This document shows, piece by piece, positions 46,353 to 55,066 of a stretch of 64,000 nucleotides of DNA. This stretch comes from Thermopetrobacter sp. TC1 (GTDB taxonomy: Bacteria; Pseudomonadota; Alphaproteobacteria; Rhizobiales; Aestuariivirgaceae). The stretch is from the NCBI RefSeq assembly GCF_000746275.1, contig NZ_KN050828.1, forward strand, positions 723,384-787,383. Direction: 5' to 3'. The notes beneath the pieces were generated by a model. It made no database searches, had not been told where the DNA came from, and saw only the letters and a list, made by a program, of their open reading frames with translations. Each line of letters begins with the position of its first letter. The stretch's first letter is position 1. The position numbers were made by a program, and so were the translations under genes.

Positions 46353-47612
46353 ATGACGGCGGCCTTGGAACCCGGGCGGCAGCAGCGGCGTGTGCTGCTG
46401 ATCATTGGCGGCGGCATTGCCGCCTACAAGGTGTTGGAGCTCATTCGCCTTCTGCGCAAGGAGGATGTGAACGTTCTGCCTGTTCTCACCCGTGCAGGGG
46501 CGGAATTCGTCACGCCGCTGTCTGTGGCGGCCCTGGCCGGGGCGAAGGTGCATGAGGATCTCTTCTCTCTCACCGACGAGGTGGAGATGGGGCATATCGC
46601 GCTTGCGCGGGCGGCCGATCTGGTGCTGGTGGCGCCGGCAACGGCGGATCTGATCGCGCGTGCGGCGGCCGGGCTGGCCAATGATCTCGCCACCACCCTG
46701 CTGCTGGCGACGACGGCACCGGTGCTGATGGCGCCGGCGATGAATGTGCGCATGTGGCAGCATCCGGCCACACAGCGCAATGTGCGGCAATTGATGGCGG
46801 ATGGCGTGACTTTCATCGGGCCCGAAAAGGGAGAGATGGCCTGTGGTGAGGAAGGGCCCGGGCGGATGACGGAGCCAGCGGATCTGCTGCATGCCGTCCT
46901 TGAGCGGCTTAACGAGGCGGAATTCCGCTTTTCCTCATCGGAAGAAAGGCCGCTTACAGGCCGGCACGTGTTGATCACGGCAGGGCCGACGCATGAGCCC
47001 ATCGATCCGGTGCGCTATATCGCCAACCGCTCTTCGGGGCGGCAGGGGTTCGCCCTGGCGGAAGCGGCGCGGGATCTAGGCGCGCGGGTCACGCTCGTGC
47101 ACGGGCCGGTCAATCTGCCATGTCCGGCCGGTGTGCATTGTGTGGCGGTGGAAACGGCGGAAGAGATGCTGCGGGCGGTGAAGGATGCCCTGCCGGCGGA
47201 TGTGGCCATTTTTGCTGCGGCGGTGGCGGACTGGAAGGCGAAGCATACGGCCGATGCCAAGCTGAAGAAGGACGCGGAGAAGAATTCGTTCACTTTGGAG
47301 CTTGAAAAGAATCCGGACATTCTTTCCCATGTCGGGCATCTTGAAAAAGACAGGCCGAAACTGGTCGTCGGATTTGCGGCGGAAACGGGCGATCCGGTGG
47401 CCGCGGCACGGGAAAAACTGCGGCGGAAACGGGCCGATCTTATCGTGGCCAACGATGTTTCACCGCAAAAGGGAGTCATGGGAGGCAATTTCAACGAAGT
47501 GATCCTGGTCTCTGGCAAGGAAGAAGAACGGTGGCCGCGGATGATGAAAAATGCGGTGGCGCGGCGTCTGATGGAAAAGATTGCCGGGATCCTGCAGGAT
47601 TCCGATAAGTGA
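46353..47612 (+). CDS. coaBC: Bifunctional phosphopantothenoylcysteine decarboxylase / phosphopantothenate-cysteine ligase
   Basis: A 419-residue two-domain enzyme for two steps of coenzyme A synthesis. The CoaC half (about 1-185) has the FMN-binding GGGIAAYKVLELIRLLRK, the catalytic His in MGHIALARAADL, PAMNVRMW, and the active-site Cys in EMACGEEGPGRM. The CoaB half (about 200-419) has ITAGPTHEPIDPVRYIANRS, AAAVADWK, LEKNPDIL and VVGFAAET. ATG 46353 gives the family-typical length; a TTG at 46311 overlapping the thiN stop is an alternative. Confidence 0.96.
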   Translation: MTAALEPGRQQRRVLLIIGGGIAAYKVLELIRLLRKEDVNVLPVLTRAGAEFVTPLSVAALAGAKVHEDLFSLTDEVEMGHIALARAADLVLVAPATADLIARAAAGLANDLATTLLLATTAPVLMAPAMNVRMWQHPATQRNVRQLMADGVTFIGPEKGEMACGEEGPGRMTEPADLLHAVLERLNEAEFRFSSSEERPLTGRHVLITAGPTHEPIDPVRYIANRSSGRQGFALAEAARDLGARVTLVHGPVNLPCPAGVHCVAVETAEEMLRAVKDALPADVAIFAAAVADWKAKHTADAKLKKDAEKNSFTLELEKNPDILSHVGHLEKDRPKLVVGFAAETGDPVAAAREKLRRKRADLIVANDVSPQKGVMGGNFNEVILVSGKEEERWPRMMKNAVARRLMEKIAGILQDSDK

Positions 47613-47826
47613 ATGCGGCGTCATCAATGATGATGAACGCCTTCTTTCATCTCTTTCTTACAAGTTTCCGCTGCGGGCAACCGGATTTTAAAGGATTTTT
47701 GTCATTTTCGGGCGTGATCCGTGCGGTCGATGCAAGGGACGTTCAACCGCTCCATATCGCATGACCGAACGGTCTTCGCATGACGTCAAGTTCTGGCCCC
47801 CGGTGACAAAGGCGAAGGCAGGTTCG

Positions 47827-48021
47827 ATGATCACTATGCAGACTGTCCGCAAGTTTGTGAGACAATATCTTGAGGATGAAAGTGGTGCGGCCGCGATCGA
47901 GTACGGTCTGATCGTGGCTGGTGTGGCAATGGCCCTTTTTCCTTTTTTGCCCAATTTGAAAAGTTTCTACAGCGACATGTTCAAGGATTTCGCAAATACA
48001 ATCAACAATATGATGCCCTGA
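47827..48021 (+). CDS. Flp-type (class IVb) pilin, orphan
   Basis: A 64-residue prepilin. A short basic leader ending DESG is followed by AAAIEYGLIVAGVAMALF, so prepilin peptidase cleavage after the Gly would leave the Flp hallmark Glu5-Tyr6. The hydrophobic helix is broken early by prolines (FPFLPN) and followed by KSFYSDMFKDFANTINNMM. No tad/cpa assembly gene (cpaA-F, tadB-G) lies in the window. AAGGCAGG precedes ATG 47827; an upstream ATG (47761) is less likely. It converges on grpE. Confidence 0.85.
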   Translation: MITMQTVRKFVRQYLEDESGAAAIEYGLIVAGVAMALFPFLPNLKSFYSDMFKDFANTINNMMP

Positions 48022-48034
48022 TCAAATGGGTCTC

Positions 48035-48067
48035 TCATGACCGCGGGGCAATTCTCCGCGGTCATGA
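48035..48067. terminator. Perfect 12-bp hairpin between convergent flp-like and grpE genes
   Basis: tcatgaccgcgg at 48035-48046 pairs with ccgcggtcatga at 48056-48067 around a 9-base loop. It lacks a long T-run on either strand but sits 14 bp after the pilin stop and 25 bp after the grpE stop, so it probably ends transcription of both. Confidence 0.6.
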
Positions 48068-48091
48068 TCGACGTTTGACAGAAGTGTTTTC

Positions 48092-48757
48092 TCAATCCGA
48101 TTGTTCCGCCTTTTTCTCTTCCCGGCGGGCCACGCCGACGAGAGCAGGGCGCAGGACCCTGTCGTGATGGGTGTAGCCTTCCTGAACCACCTGAACGATG
48201 GTGCCGGTATCGGCATCGGTATCGGTGACCTCGAACATGGCCTGATGGTAGTTCGGGTCAAATTTCTCGCCGTGTGAATTGATCTTGCGGATGTGATGAC
48301 GCTCGAATGTGTTGAGCAGGTCCTTGAGCGTCATCTCCACACCCTCGACGAGCTTCTGTAGAAACTCGCCGCCTTCCTTGCGCTTTTCTTCCGGCACCGC
48401 CTCCAGCGCACGGGTGAGGTTATCGGCAACGGTGAGCATGTCGCGCGCAAACGTGGCGGCGGCATATTTCACGGCTTCTTCCTTCTCGCGCTCCAGCCGC
48501 TTGCGCAGATTATCCATGTCGGCCATCAGGCGCAGCACCTTGTCCTTCAGTTCGGCGTTCTCCGCCTGCAGGCGCGCCAGCTCATCCTGCGGCTGATCGC
48601 CGCTGGTCAGCTCTTGTGCATACTGTGCCTGTTCGGCCTGAGATTCAGGCTGTGCATCGCGCTGCTGCGCTTCCTGTGGCCCCTGCGTCCAGCCGGATGC
48701 CTGCTCATGGCCGGTCTGTGCGCTTGTGGATTCGGGTTTGCGGTCGTTGTCCTGCAT
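48092..48757 (-). CDS. grpE: Nucleotide exchange factor GrpE
   Basis: A 221-residue DnaK co-chaperone. A long Gln/Glu-rich N-terminus (about 1-60) precedes the coiled-coil (ELKDKVLRLMADMDNLRKRLEREKEEAVKYA) and the beta domain with FDPNYHQAMFEV and GTIVQVVQEGYTHHDRVLRPALVGVA. All are family hallmarks. dnaK/dnaJ are not in the window. hrcA is upstream on the same strand, but a terminator separates them, so grpE needs its own promoter in the 160-bp gap. Confidence 0.96.
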   Translation of the reverse strand: MQDNDRKPESTSAQTGHEQASGWTQGPQEAQQRDAQPESQAEQAQYAQELTSGDQPQDELARLQAENAELKDKVLRLMADMDNLRKRLEREKEEAVKYAAATFARDMLTVADNLTRALEAVPEEKRKEGGEFLQKLVEGVEMTLKDLLNTFERHHIRKINSHGEKFDPNYHQAMFEVTDTDADTGTIVQVVQEGYTHHDRVLRPALVGVARREEKKAEQSD

Positions 48758-48868
48758 GTCGGTTTCAGTCCCTTGACCCTGATGAATTCGGAATGCGTCT
48801 GCCTGAAGACACCACGCTTCGCTCGTGCCCTGATATCTGTATCTGTGGCCAGAAAATCAAGGCATGAC

Positions 48869-48902
48869 GAAAAAATGCCCGCATGAAGGATGGACTGCGG
48901 GC
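48869..48902 (-). terminator. Rho-independent terminator after hrcA
   Basis: On the minus strand a 7-bp GC stem (GCCCGCA / TGCGGGC, 48896-48902 with 48877-48883) with a 12-base loop is followed by A and six T (48870-48876). It lies 18 bp after the hrcA stop and 112 bp before the grpE start. Confidence 0.8.
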
Positions 48903-48919
48903 CCGATTGCATGCGGTTT

Positions 48920-49987
48920 TTATGAGAGCAGGCGGGTTATGGCGCGTGCGGTATAGTCCACTACCGGGATGATGCGGGCATAATGCATGCGGGTGGGGCC
49001 GATGACGCCGAGCACGCCCACCACATCATGCCCGGCATCGCGGAAGGGCGCCACGATCACCGAAGAGCCGGAAAGCGAAAAGAGCCGGTTTTCGCGCCCG
49101 ATGAAGATGCGCACACCCTCACCTTCCTCCGCGAGCGAGAGCAGCTCGGTGAAGCCGCGCTTTTCCTCGAGATCGGCGAAAAGCTGGCGCAAGCGGTCAA
49201 GATCGGAGGCCAGTTCCTCATCGGCAATGAGGTTGGCCTGGCCGCGGACGATGAGCTGTCTGTCATCGCCTTCGCCGGACCAGACGGCAAGCCCGCGCGC
49301 CACAAGCTGGGCAGCGAGATCATCGAGCTCGCGCCGGATTTCCTTGACCTCCTCATCCAGACGCTCGGCGATCTGGGAGATGGTCATGCCGCCGAAACGC
49401 TCGTTGAGGAAGTTGGCCGCCTGCTGGAGGGTGGATGTGGGCATCTCCGGCGGAATGGTGATGGCGCGATTTTCCACCGTGCCATCCTCGCCGACGAGAA
49501 TGACCAGCGCGCGCTCCGGCGAGAGGCGCACGAACTCGATGTGGCGCACGGGCGGATCCCGCCGGGGAATGACAACGAGACCGGCGCATTGCGAAAGGCC
49601 GGAAAGAATGCCGGAGGTTTCCTCAAGGGCCTTTTCCACGCCGGCTGAGGGATCGATGCCGGCGAGCATGGCATCAATGCGCTGGCGGTCCTCCTCCGGC
49701 AGGATGGCCTCTTCCATGACGGCATCGACAAAAAAGCGCAGGCCCTTCTGCGTGGGCAGGCGCCCGGCGGATGTGTGTGGCGCGTAGATGAGGCCGGCTT
49801 CCTCAAGGTCTGCCATGACATTGCGCACGGAGGCTGGGGAGAGGTTGATCGTCGGCGCGCGCGAGATTGTGCGCGAACCCACCGGTGCGCCGGTGGCGAT
49901 ATAGGTCTCCACCAGCTGCCGGAAGATTTCGCGTGCGCGTTTGTCCAGTTCGGAAAAGCTGCCGATGTCCCTGTCCATGTGCTTCAT
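48920..49987 (-). CDS. hrcA: Heat-inducible transcription repressor HrcA
   Basis: A 355-residue repressor of chaperone genes that binds CIRCE elements. The winged-helix N-domain includes LDKRAREIFRQLVETYIATG, PVGSRTISR, LSPASVRNVMADLEEAGLI and PHTSAGRLPTQKGLRFFVDA. The GAF-like core includes RHIEFVRLSPERALVILV, and the C-terminus has SVIVAPFRDAGHDVVGVLGVIGPTRMHYARIIPVVDYTA. A start at 49987 with AAGG upstream is chosen, with Met at 49978 as an alternative. No CIRCE element was found in the window. Confidence 0.95.
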   Translation of the reverse strand: MKHMDRDIGSFSELDKRAREIFRQLVETYIATGAPVGSRTISRAPTINLSPASVRNVMADLEEAGLIYAPHTSAGRLPTQKGLRFFVDAVMEEAILPEEDRQRIDAMLAGIDPSAGVEKALEETSGILSGLSQCAGLVVIPRRDPPVRHIEFVRLSPERALVILVGEDGTVENRAITIPPEMPTSTLQQAANFLNERFGGMTISQIAERLDEEVKEIRRELDDLAAQLVARGLAVWSGEGDDRQLIVRGQANLIADEELASDLDRLRQLFADLEEKRGFTELLSLAEEGEGVRIFIGRENRLFSLSGSSVIVAPFRDAGHDVVGVLGVIGPTRMHYARIIPVVDYTARAITRLLS

Positions 49988-50222
49988 GAGCCTTGCGCTG
50001 GTTTGTCGCGCCTCTTCATGGCCGCTTAATGGCGTTTCACCCGTCTGTTGACTTATGGGACGGGCATGGGAGACCGGCACACAGTATGTAGGAAGCGACA
50101 TGACGCTCGCAAGCCCTGCTGCCGTTTGCGCCCAATGACGAAGGGTGGACGTCTTGCCCGATGGGGCGGCATCTGTCAGCCTGTGCCCTGAAGGGACAGG
50201 GAAAGAACGGGGAGAAGCAGCC

Positions 50223-51029
50223 ATGGCCGCATCAGCGGAGGAGACGGCACCGGTTCTTGTTGAAAAGCGCGATGGCGTGAGCATCTTGCGTCTGAACCGT
50301 CCGCAGACGCTCAATGCGCTCAGCCGCGAGGTCATGAGCGCTCTGGTGCAGGCGCTGGCAGAAGCCGAGGCCGATGATGATACGGGCTGCATCGTGCTTG
50401 CCGGATCGGCGCGGGCCTTCGCCGCCGGGGCGGATATTGCCGAAATGCGCGGGCTGTCCTGGCCGAACGTGTGGGTGGAAGATTTTCTGGGTGACTGGGA
50501 TCGCGTGGCGCAATGCCGCAAGCCGATCGTGGCGGCGGTCGCGGGTTATGCGCTGGGTGGTGGCTGTGAACTGGCCATGATGTGCGATGTCATCATCGCA
50601 GCGCGCAATGCCAAATTCGGGCAGCCGGAGATCAAGCTGGGGATCATTCCCGGGGCGGGAGGCACGCAGCGGCTGGTGCGCGCCATTGGCAAGGCGCAGG
50701 CCATGGACCTCATCCTCACCGGTCGTTTCATGACCGCCGAGGAGGCGCTGGCGGCGGGACTGGTCTCGCGGGTGGTGGATGACGAGGCGGTGATGGATGA
50801 GGCACTTTCCGTGGCCAAGACCATCGCGGGTCACTCGCGCACGGCGGTTCTTGCTGCCAAGGAGGCGGTGTTGCGCGCCTTTGAAACGCCGCTGGCGGAA
50901 GGGGTGCGCTATGAGCGGCGGCTGTTTCATGCGCTGTTTGCCACGCATGATCAGAAGGAGGGCATGGCGGCCTTTCTGGAGAAAAGAAAGCCCCGCTGGC
51001 GGGTTGGCAGCGGCGAAGGCGAAAAGTGA
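50223..51029 (+). CDS. Enoyl-CoA hydratase
   Basis: A 268-residue crotonase-family enzyme for beta-oxidation. The oxyanion-hole motifs are [16 protein letters not shown] (about 62) and [20 protein letters not shown] (about 103-122). The catalytic glutamates fit GCELAMMCD and [20 protein letters not shown] (about 131-150). A GGGGAG ribosome site supports ATG 50223. Gene order hydratase-rpsT is common near the origin in alphaproteobacteria, where dnaA normally comes next. Confidence 0.93.
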   Translation: MAASAEETAPVLVEKRDGVSILRLNRPQTLNALSREVMSALVQALAEAEADDDTGCIVLAGSARAFAAGADIAEMRGLSWPNVWVEDFLGDWDRVAQCRKPIVAAVAGYALGGGCELAMMCDVIIAARNAKFGQPEIKLGIIPGAGGTQRLVRAIGKAQAMDLILTGRFMTAEEALAAGLVSRVVDDEAVMDEALSVAKTIAGHSRTAVLAAKEAVLRAFETPLAEGVRYERRLFHALFATHDQKEGMAAFLEKRKPRWRVGSGEGEK

Positions 51030-51241
51030 GGGCTTGCGAGTTGACGGATGACGGCCTGGCCGGTATAAGCCGGCGCACAGGCAAGGCCCGTTCCGATCCA
51101 TGTCGGGACGGGCCGTTTCGGGCTTGTCGCCGCGATTTCACGCCTAAGGCTCGATCCTGAACGAGGCGGAGGCGATTGCGGGGCGCGGGCCCTCCTTGAA
51201 GAGATGCAGGAGCGTTCGCACAAAGGAAGGCGAAAGAGACC

Positions 51242-51529
51242 ATGCCGAATACGAAAACCGCCAAGAAGGCCATGCGGCAGGCGCGGCGCCGCACCCTGAT
51301 CAACAAGGCGCGCAAATCGCGGGTGCGCACTTTCGTGCGCAAGGTGGAGCGGGCCATCGAGGCCGGCGATCTGGCCGCGGCGAAAGAGGCCTTCCGCGCC
51401 GCGCAGCCGGAAATCATGCGCGGGGCGCAGAAGGGCATCATGCACAAGAACACCGCCGCGCGGAAAATCTCCCGCCTGCATCGCAAGATCAAGGCGCTGG
51501 AGATGCAGGCGCAGCAGGCCGAGGCTTGA
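51242..51529 (+). CDS. rpsT: 30S ribosomal protein S20
   Basis: A 95-residue, very basic helical protein that binds 16S rRNA. The start [19 protein letters not shown], the [19 protein letters not shown] core and the C-terminal [20 protein letters not shown] are diagnostic. The length is normal. AAGGCGAAAGAGA upstream holds the ribosome site. A strong hairpin terminator lies 120 bp downstream. dnaA, the usual neighbour in many alphaproteobacteria, is absent. Confidence 0.98.
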   Translation: MPNTKTAKKAMRQARRRTLINKARKSRVRTFVRKVERAIEAGDLAAAKEAFRAAQPEIMRGAQKGIMHKNTAARKISRLHRKIKALEMQAQQAEA

Positions 51530-51602
51530 ACACGCGGTTTTCCTCCGCTGTCATTGCGCGCACGAGGTGGCGCTTTTTCGTAAGTGTCCTGAGCACTGGT
51601 GA

Positions 51603-51676
51603 AGCGCCTGTTTTGTACAGGCGCTGCGAAATCCGATACGGATCATGAAAAACGGGCCCTCTTGGGGGCCCGTTTT
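51603..51676. terminator. Two hairpins ending rpsT and dapD (bidirectional terminator)
   Basis: The main hairpin is an 11-bp stem (aaaacgggccc at 51649-51659 with gggcccgtttt at 51666-51676) around six bases, with A-runs on one side and T-runs on the other, so it can work on both strands. A second stem without a T-run (agcgcctg at 51603-51610 with caggcgct at 51618-51625) precedes it. Confidence 0.88.
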
Positions 51677-51729
51677 GTGTGCGTGGCTGAAAGATCCGGC
51701 GCTTTCGGGATCTGGCTGCGTGCTTAGCC

Positions 51730-52578
51730 TCAGTCGCGGAGAAGCTCGTTGATGGAGGTCTTGGCGCGCGTCTTTTCATCCACCCGCTTGACGATGACGG
51801 CGCAATAGAGATGCGGCGCCGGCTTGCCATTGGGCAGCTCGGTTTTGGAGCCGGGCATGGTGCCGGGCACGACCACGGAATAGGGCGGCACACGGCCATA
51901 GTAAATCTCGCCGGTTTCGCGATCGACAATACGGGTGGACTGACCGATGTAAACGCCCATGGACAGCACCGAGCCCTCGCCGACGATGACGCCTTCGGCC
52001 ACCTCGGCCCGGGCGCCGATGAAGCAGTTGTCCTCGATGATGACAGGGCCGGCCTGCAGGGGCTCGAGCACACCGCCGATGCCGGCGCCGCCGGAGATGT
52101 GCACGTTCTTGCCGATCTGGGCGCAGGAGCCGACGGTGGCCCAGGTATCGACCATGGTGCCGGAATCGACATAGGCGCCAAGATTGACGAAGGACGGCAT
52201 GAGCACCACGCCGGGAGCGATATAAGCCGAGCGGCGCACGACACAAGTGGGCACGGCGCGGAAGCCGGCGCGACGGAAGTCTTCCTCCGTCCAGCCCTCG
52301 AACTTGGAGGGCACCTTGTCCCACCAGGCCGCTCCGCCCGGGCCGCCGGGGATGAGAGTCATGTCATTGAGGCGGAAGGAGAGAAGCACCGCCTTTTTCA
52401 GCCACTGATTGACCACCCACTCCCCGTCAATTTTCTCGGCAACGCGCACCTTGCCGGAATCGAGCAGGTCAAGGGCCTCCTCCACGGCCTCGCGGATCTC
52501 GCCGGTGGTGTTCGGCGTGATCTCGTCGCGGTTTTCGAAAGCCGTCTCGATGGTGTTCTGCAGGTCTTCGTAGCTCAT
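51730..52578 (-). CDS. dapD: Tetrahydrodipicolinate N-succinyltransferase
   Basis: A 282-residue enzyme of the lysine/diaminopimelate pathway (succinylase branch). The N-domain includes [18 protein letters not shown]. The left-handed beta-helix has hexapeptide repeats from about residue 115 ([56 protein letters not shown]). The length matches the family. It is third in argB-nucleotidase-dapD, overlapping the nucleotidase by 4 bp. Confidence 0.98.
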   Translation of the reverse strand: MSYEDLQNTIETAFENRDEITPNTTGEIREAVEEALDLLDSGKVRVAEKIDGEWVVNQWLKKAVLLSFRLNDMTLIPGGPGGAAWWDKVPSKFEGWTEEDFRRAGFRAVPTCVVRRSAYIAPGVVLMPSFVNLGAYVDSGTMVDTWATVGSCAQIGKNVHISGGAGIGGVLEPLQAGPVIIEDNCFIGARAEVAEGVIVGEGSVLSMGVYIGQSTRIVDRETGEIYYGRVPPYSVVVPGTMPGSKTELPNGKPAPHLYCAVIVKRVDEKTRAKTSINELLRD

Positions 52579-53363
52579 GTTCTCTCCTCAACGGGGCTGT
52601 CGCTCGTTTGTGGTTCCGTGATCAGACTGGCACCGGATATGCGGCGCAGGAATGATCCGAGATCATCGGTAATGAAATGCACATAAGGGGCATCGCGGTC
52701 GCCATGGCGGTCGTTGATGCAGCAGCCGTCCACGTTGTCGGGGTGATCAACGAGCACGGTGCGCATGCCCATCTCGTGCGGCTCCTTGAGATTGCGGGCG
52801 ATGTCCTCGAACATGGCGGCCCTGCGGGGATGGATGCGGGTGCGTTCGAGGAAGGTCGCATAGGTCTCGGGGAAAGGCTTGGGCAGGAAGTCGGCATCAA
52901 CGATGTCGAACACTTCATCGACATGATGGGTGATGCCCAGTTGCTGCATCACGGCCTCGGCATGGGCGCGGGTGCCGTTGGTGAACACCCACTTGCGGCC
53001 GGGCAGGGCGGCGAGGGCGGCATCAAGCGCCGGGTCAGGGCGGATGTGAGAATAATCGATGTCGTGCACGTATTCGAGAAAGGCGTGCGGATCGGCCCCG
53101 TGCTCCTTCATCAGGCCGCGCAGGGTGGTGCCATAGCGATAGAAATAATCCTTCTGAATACGGCGGGCGGTTTCGCGATCAATGTCGAAGAGACGGGCGA
53201 TATATTCGCCCATGCGTGCGTCGATCTGGTCGAACAGGCGATAGTGGGCGGGATAGAGCGTGTTGTCGAGATCGAACACCCATTCACGCACGTGCGAAAA
53301 GTGCGCGGAAAGATCGGCCGCGGGCCGTGTGGCTCTGCTCCTGCGCTGCACGCCGCCGCTCAT
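52575..53363 (-). CDS. HAD-family pyrimidine 5'-nucleotidase
   Basis: A 262-residue HAD hydrolase of the SDT1/pyrimidine 5'-nucleotidase type. Motif I is [10 protein letters not shown] (about 30-39), motif [15 protein letters not shown] (about 130), and motifs [14 protein letters not shown] and [18 protein letters not shown] (about 177). It probably dephosphorylates UMP/CMP or a similar nucleotide. Both ends overlap neighbours by 4 bp (argB upstream, dapD downstream), so the three genes are translationally coupled, a linkage seen across alphaproteobacteria. Confidence 0.9.
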   Translation of the reverse strand: MSGGVQRRSRATRPAADLSAHFSHVREWVFDLDNTLYPAHYRLFDQIDARMGEYIARLFDIDRETARRIQKDYFYRYGTTLRGLMKEHGADPHAFLEYVHDIDYSHIRPDPALDAALAALPGRKWVFTNGTRAHAEAVMQQLGITHHVDEVFDIVDADFLPKPFPETYATFLERTRIHPRRAAMFEDIARNLKEPHEMGMRTVLVDHPDNVDGCCINDRHGDRDAPYVHFITDDLGSFLRRISGASLITEPQTSDSPVEERT

Positions 53364-54274
53364 GCATCCCCTCCCTTTTCGCTGATGCGGGTGCCGACGC
53401 CATGGGGCGTGAACAACTCGAGCAGAACGGCATGAGGCACACGGCCATCGAGAATGACCACACCCTCCACACCACCCAGCACAACCTCAACCGCCGAGCG
53501 GGTCTTGGGGATCATGCCGCCGGTGATCACGCCTTCGTCAATGAGGCGGTCCACATCCTGGATGGACAGTTCGGGAATGAGGTTGCCTTCCGGATCGAGG
53601 ACCCCCTCGACATCCGTAAGCAGCAGAAGGCGCTTGGCCTTTAACTCCTTTGCGATGGCGGCGGCGAAGGTATCGGCGTTGATGTTGAGGGTTTCGCCTT
53701 CCGGGGAGATGCCAATGGGCGCGATAACGGGAATGGCATGCGAGGCGATGAGGGTATCGAGAATGTCGGTGTCGATATGCACGGGCTCGCCCACGAAGCC
53801 GAGGTCGATGACCCGTTCGATGCCGGAGACAGGATCGGTCTTCTTGCGCTGCAGCTTGCGGGCCAGGCAAAGCTTGCCATCCTTGCCGGAAATGCCCACG
53901 GCCTTGCCGCCCATTTCCTGAATACAGGCAACGACGGACTTGTTGATGGAGCCGGAAAGCACCATCTCCGCCACCTCCACCGTCTGGGCGCAGGTGACGC
54001 GCAGGCCGTCCTCGAAACGGGTGGCGATGCCGAGGCGCTCAAGCATGCGCCCGATCTGCGGGCCGCCGCCATGAACGATAACGGGATGAATGCCGGAGAG
54101 CTTCAGCTGCACGATGTCGGCGCAGAACTGGCGGGCCAGCTCGGCATTGCCCATGGCATGGCCGCCATATTTGATGACCACGGTCTGGCCGGCATAGCGC
54201 TGCATGAACGGCAGGGCATCGGCCAGAACGGCGGCAATCTGCGCGCGGGACAAGGGCTCGGTGTTCTCGCTCAT
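53360..54274 (-). CDS. argB: Acetylglutamate kinase
   Basis: A 304-residue amino-acid kinase for the second step of arginine synthesis. It has VVIKYGGHAMG (about 31-41), VIVHGGGPQIGRML (about 65), CVRVTCAQT-type substrate residues (LRVTCAQTVEVAEMVLSG), NINADTFAAAIA (about 190) and the C-terminal GMIPKTRSAVEVVLGGVEGV. The length and N-terminal helix fit the arginine-inhibited hexameric type. ATG 54274 is the family-like start; upstream ATGs exist. It is the first gene of a coupled trio with the nucleotidase and dapD. Confidence 0.97.
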   Translation of the reverse strand: MSENTEPLSRAQIAAVLADALPFMQRYAGQTVVIKYGGHAMGNAELARQFCADIVQLKLSGIHPVIVHGGGPQIGRMLERLGIATRFEDGLRVTCAQTVEVAEMVLSGSINKSVVACIQEMGGKAVGISGKDGKLCLARKLQRKKTDPVSGIERVIDLGFVGEPVHIDTDILDTLIASHAIPVIAPIGISPEGETLNINADTFAAAIAKELKAKRLLLLTDVEGVLDPEGNLIPELSIQDVDRLIDEGVITGGMIPKTRSAVEVVLGGVEGVVILDGRVPHAVLLELFTPHGVGTRISEKGGDA

Positions 54275-54443
54275 GTGCGATCCGTCGCTTGGGCCCATGA
54301 TGATGGGGCTTGTGCGGCACATCCGTCTTGCGAGGCCCTTTTAGCGGAGCTTCCCGGGAATGGCAAAAAGCGCCTTGCCGCAGGTGAGGCTTTGATAAGA
54401 AAAAGGCAGATTTCGGATTAACGGCAAAGGCCCAAAAGGCATG

Positions 54444-54474
54444 GAAAAAGGGGCCGGAAGGCTTTCCCGGCCCC
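54444..54474 (-). terminator. Rho-independent terminator after gcrA
   Basis: ggggccgg (54450-54457) pairs with ccggcccc (54467-54474). Read on the minus strand, the stem is followed by TTTTTC (54444-54449). It lies about 55 bp after the gcrA stop. Confidence 0.8.
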
Positions 54475-54529
54475 ATGCTGGTCTGATCATCGCGCCCTGA
54501 TGGAAAAGGCGCGGCGAATTGCCCTCACA

Positions 54530-55066
54530 TCAGCGGCGGCGGTCCTGATAGGCAATGCTTGCATGGTGCTCGCAATAGGGCAGGCCTTCGCTCACCCGGG
54601 CGCCACAATAGGTGAAATCCTCCTCGCCAGGATCGCCAAAGGGCCAGCGGCAGGTATGGCGGTTGAGCTCCATGATGTCGCTGATGCGGCCGCGGGTGAT
54701 CTCGGTGACGGTGGTTTCCTGCGCATTCGCGGTGAGGGTGTTGGTCGCCGCCTGCAGCATTTCCTCGATTTCCTCCTTGGGCACCACATTGCTGCGTGCG
54801 GCGGGCGCAGTGGCGGCGCGGGCCGCGGCCTTCTGGCGCTGCGTGCCGGCCTTGGGCATCTGTCCGGCGGTGCGTGCGGTGCTGTTGCCGCGACGGGCGG
54901 GCGCGCGGGCCGGCAGCCCGAGGCGGTGCACCTTGCCAATGACGGCGTTGCGCGAAATGTTGTTGCCAAGCTCCTTGGCGATCTCGGAGGCGCTCAAGCC
55001 TTCCATCCAGAGTTTTTTCAGAAGAACGACACGGTCTTCTGTCCAGGTATTGTTTTTCCTGCCCAT
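54530..55066 (-). CDS. gcrA: Cell-cycle master regulator GcrA
   Basis: A 178-residue alphaproteobacterial regulator that binds sigma-70 RNA polymerase and CcrM-methylated GANTC promoters. The N-terminal DNA-binding domain is WTEDRVVLLKKLWMEGLSAS and EIAKELGNNISRNAVIGKVH (about 8-50), then RLGLPAR. A basic Ala/Arg linker follows. The sigma-interacting C-terminus is CRWPFGDPGEEDFTYCG and GLPYCEHHASIAY (about 137-172) with its conserved cysteines and histidines. GAGGA precedes ATG 55066. The 5' region contains DnaA-, CtrA- and GANTC-like sites. Confidence 0.96.
   Translation of the reverse strand: MGRKNNTWTEDRVVLLKKLWMEGLSASEIAKELGNNISRNAVIGKVHRLGLPARAPARRGNSTARTAGQMPKAGTQRQKAAARAATAPAARSNVVPKEEIEEMLQAATNTLTANAQETTVTEITRGRISDIMELNRHTCRWPFGDPGEEDFTYCGARVSEGLPYCEHHASIAYQDRRR

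Noticed and set aside
51530-51729. Possible replication origin next to rpsT
   Set aside because: The gap contains terminator hairpins only; no DnaA boxes, AT-rich stretch or dnaA gene.
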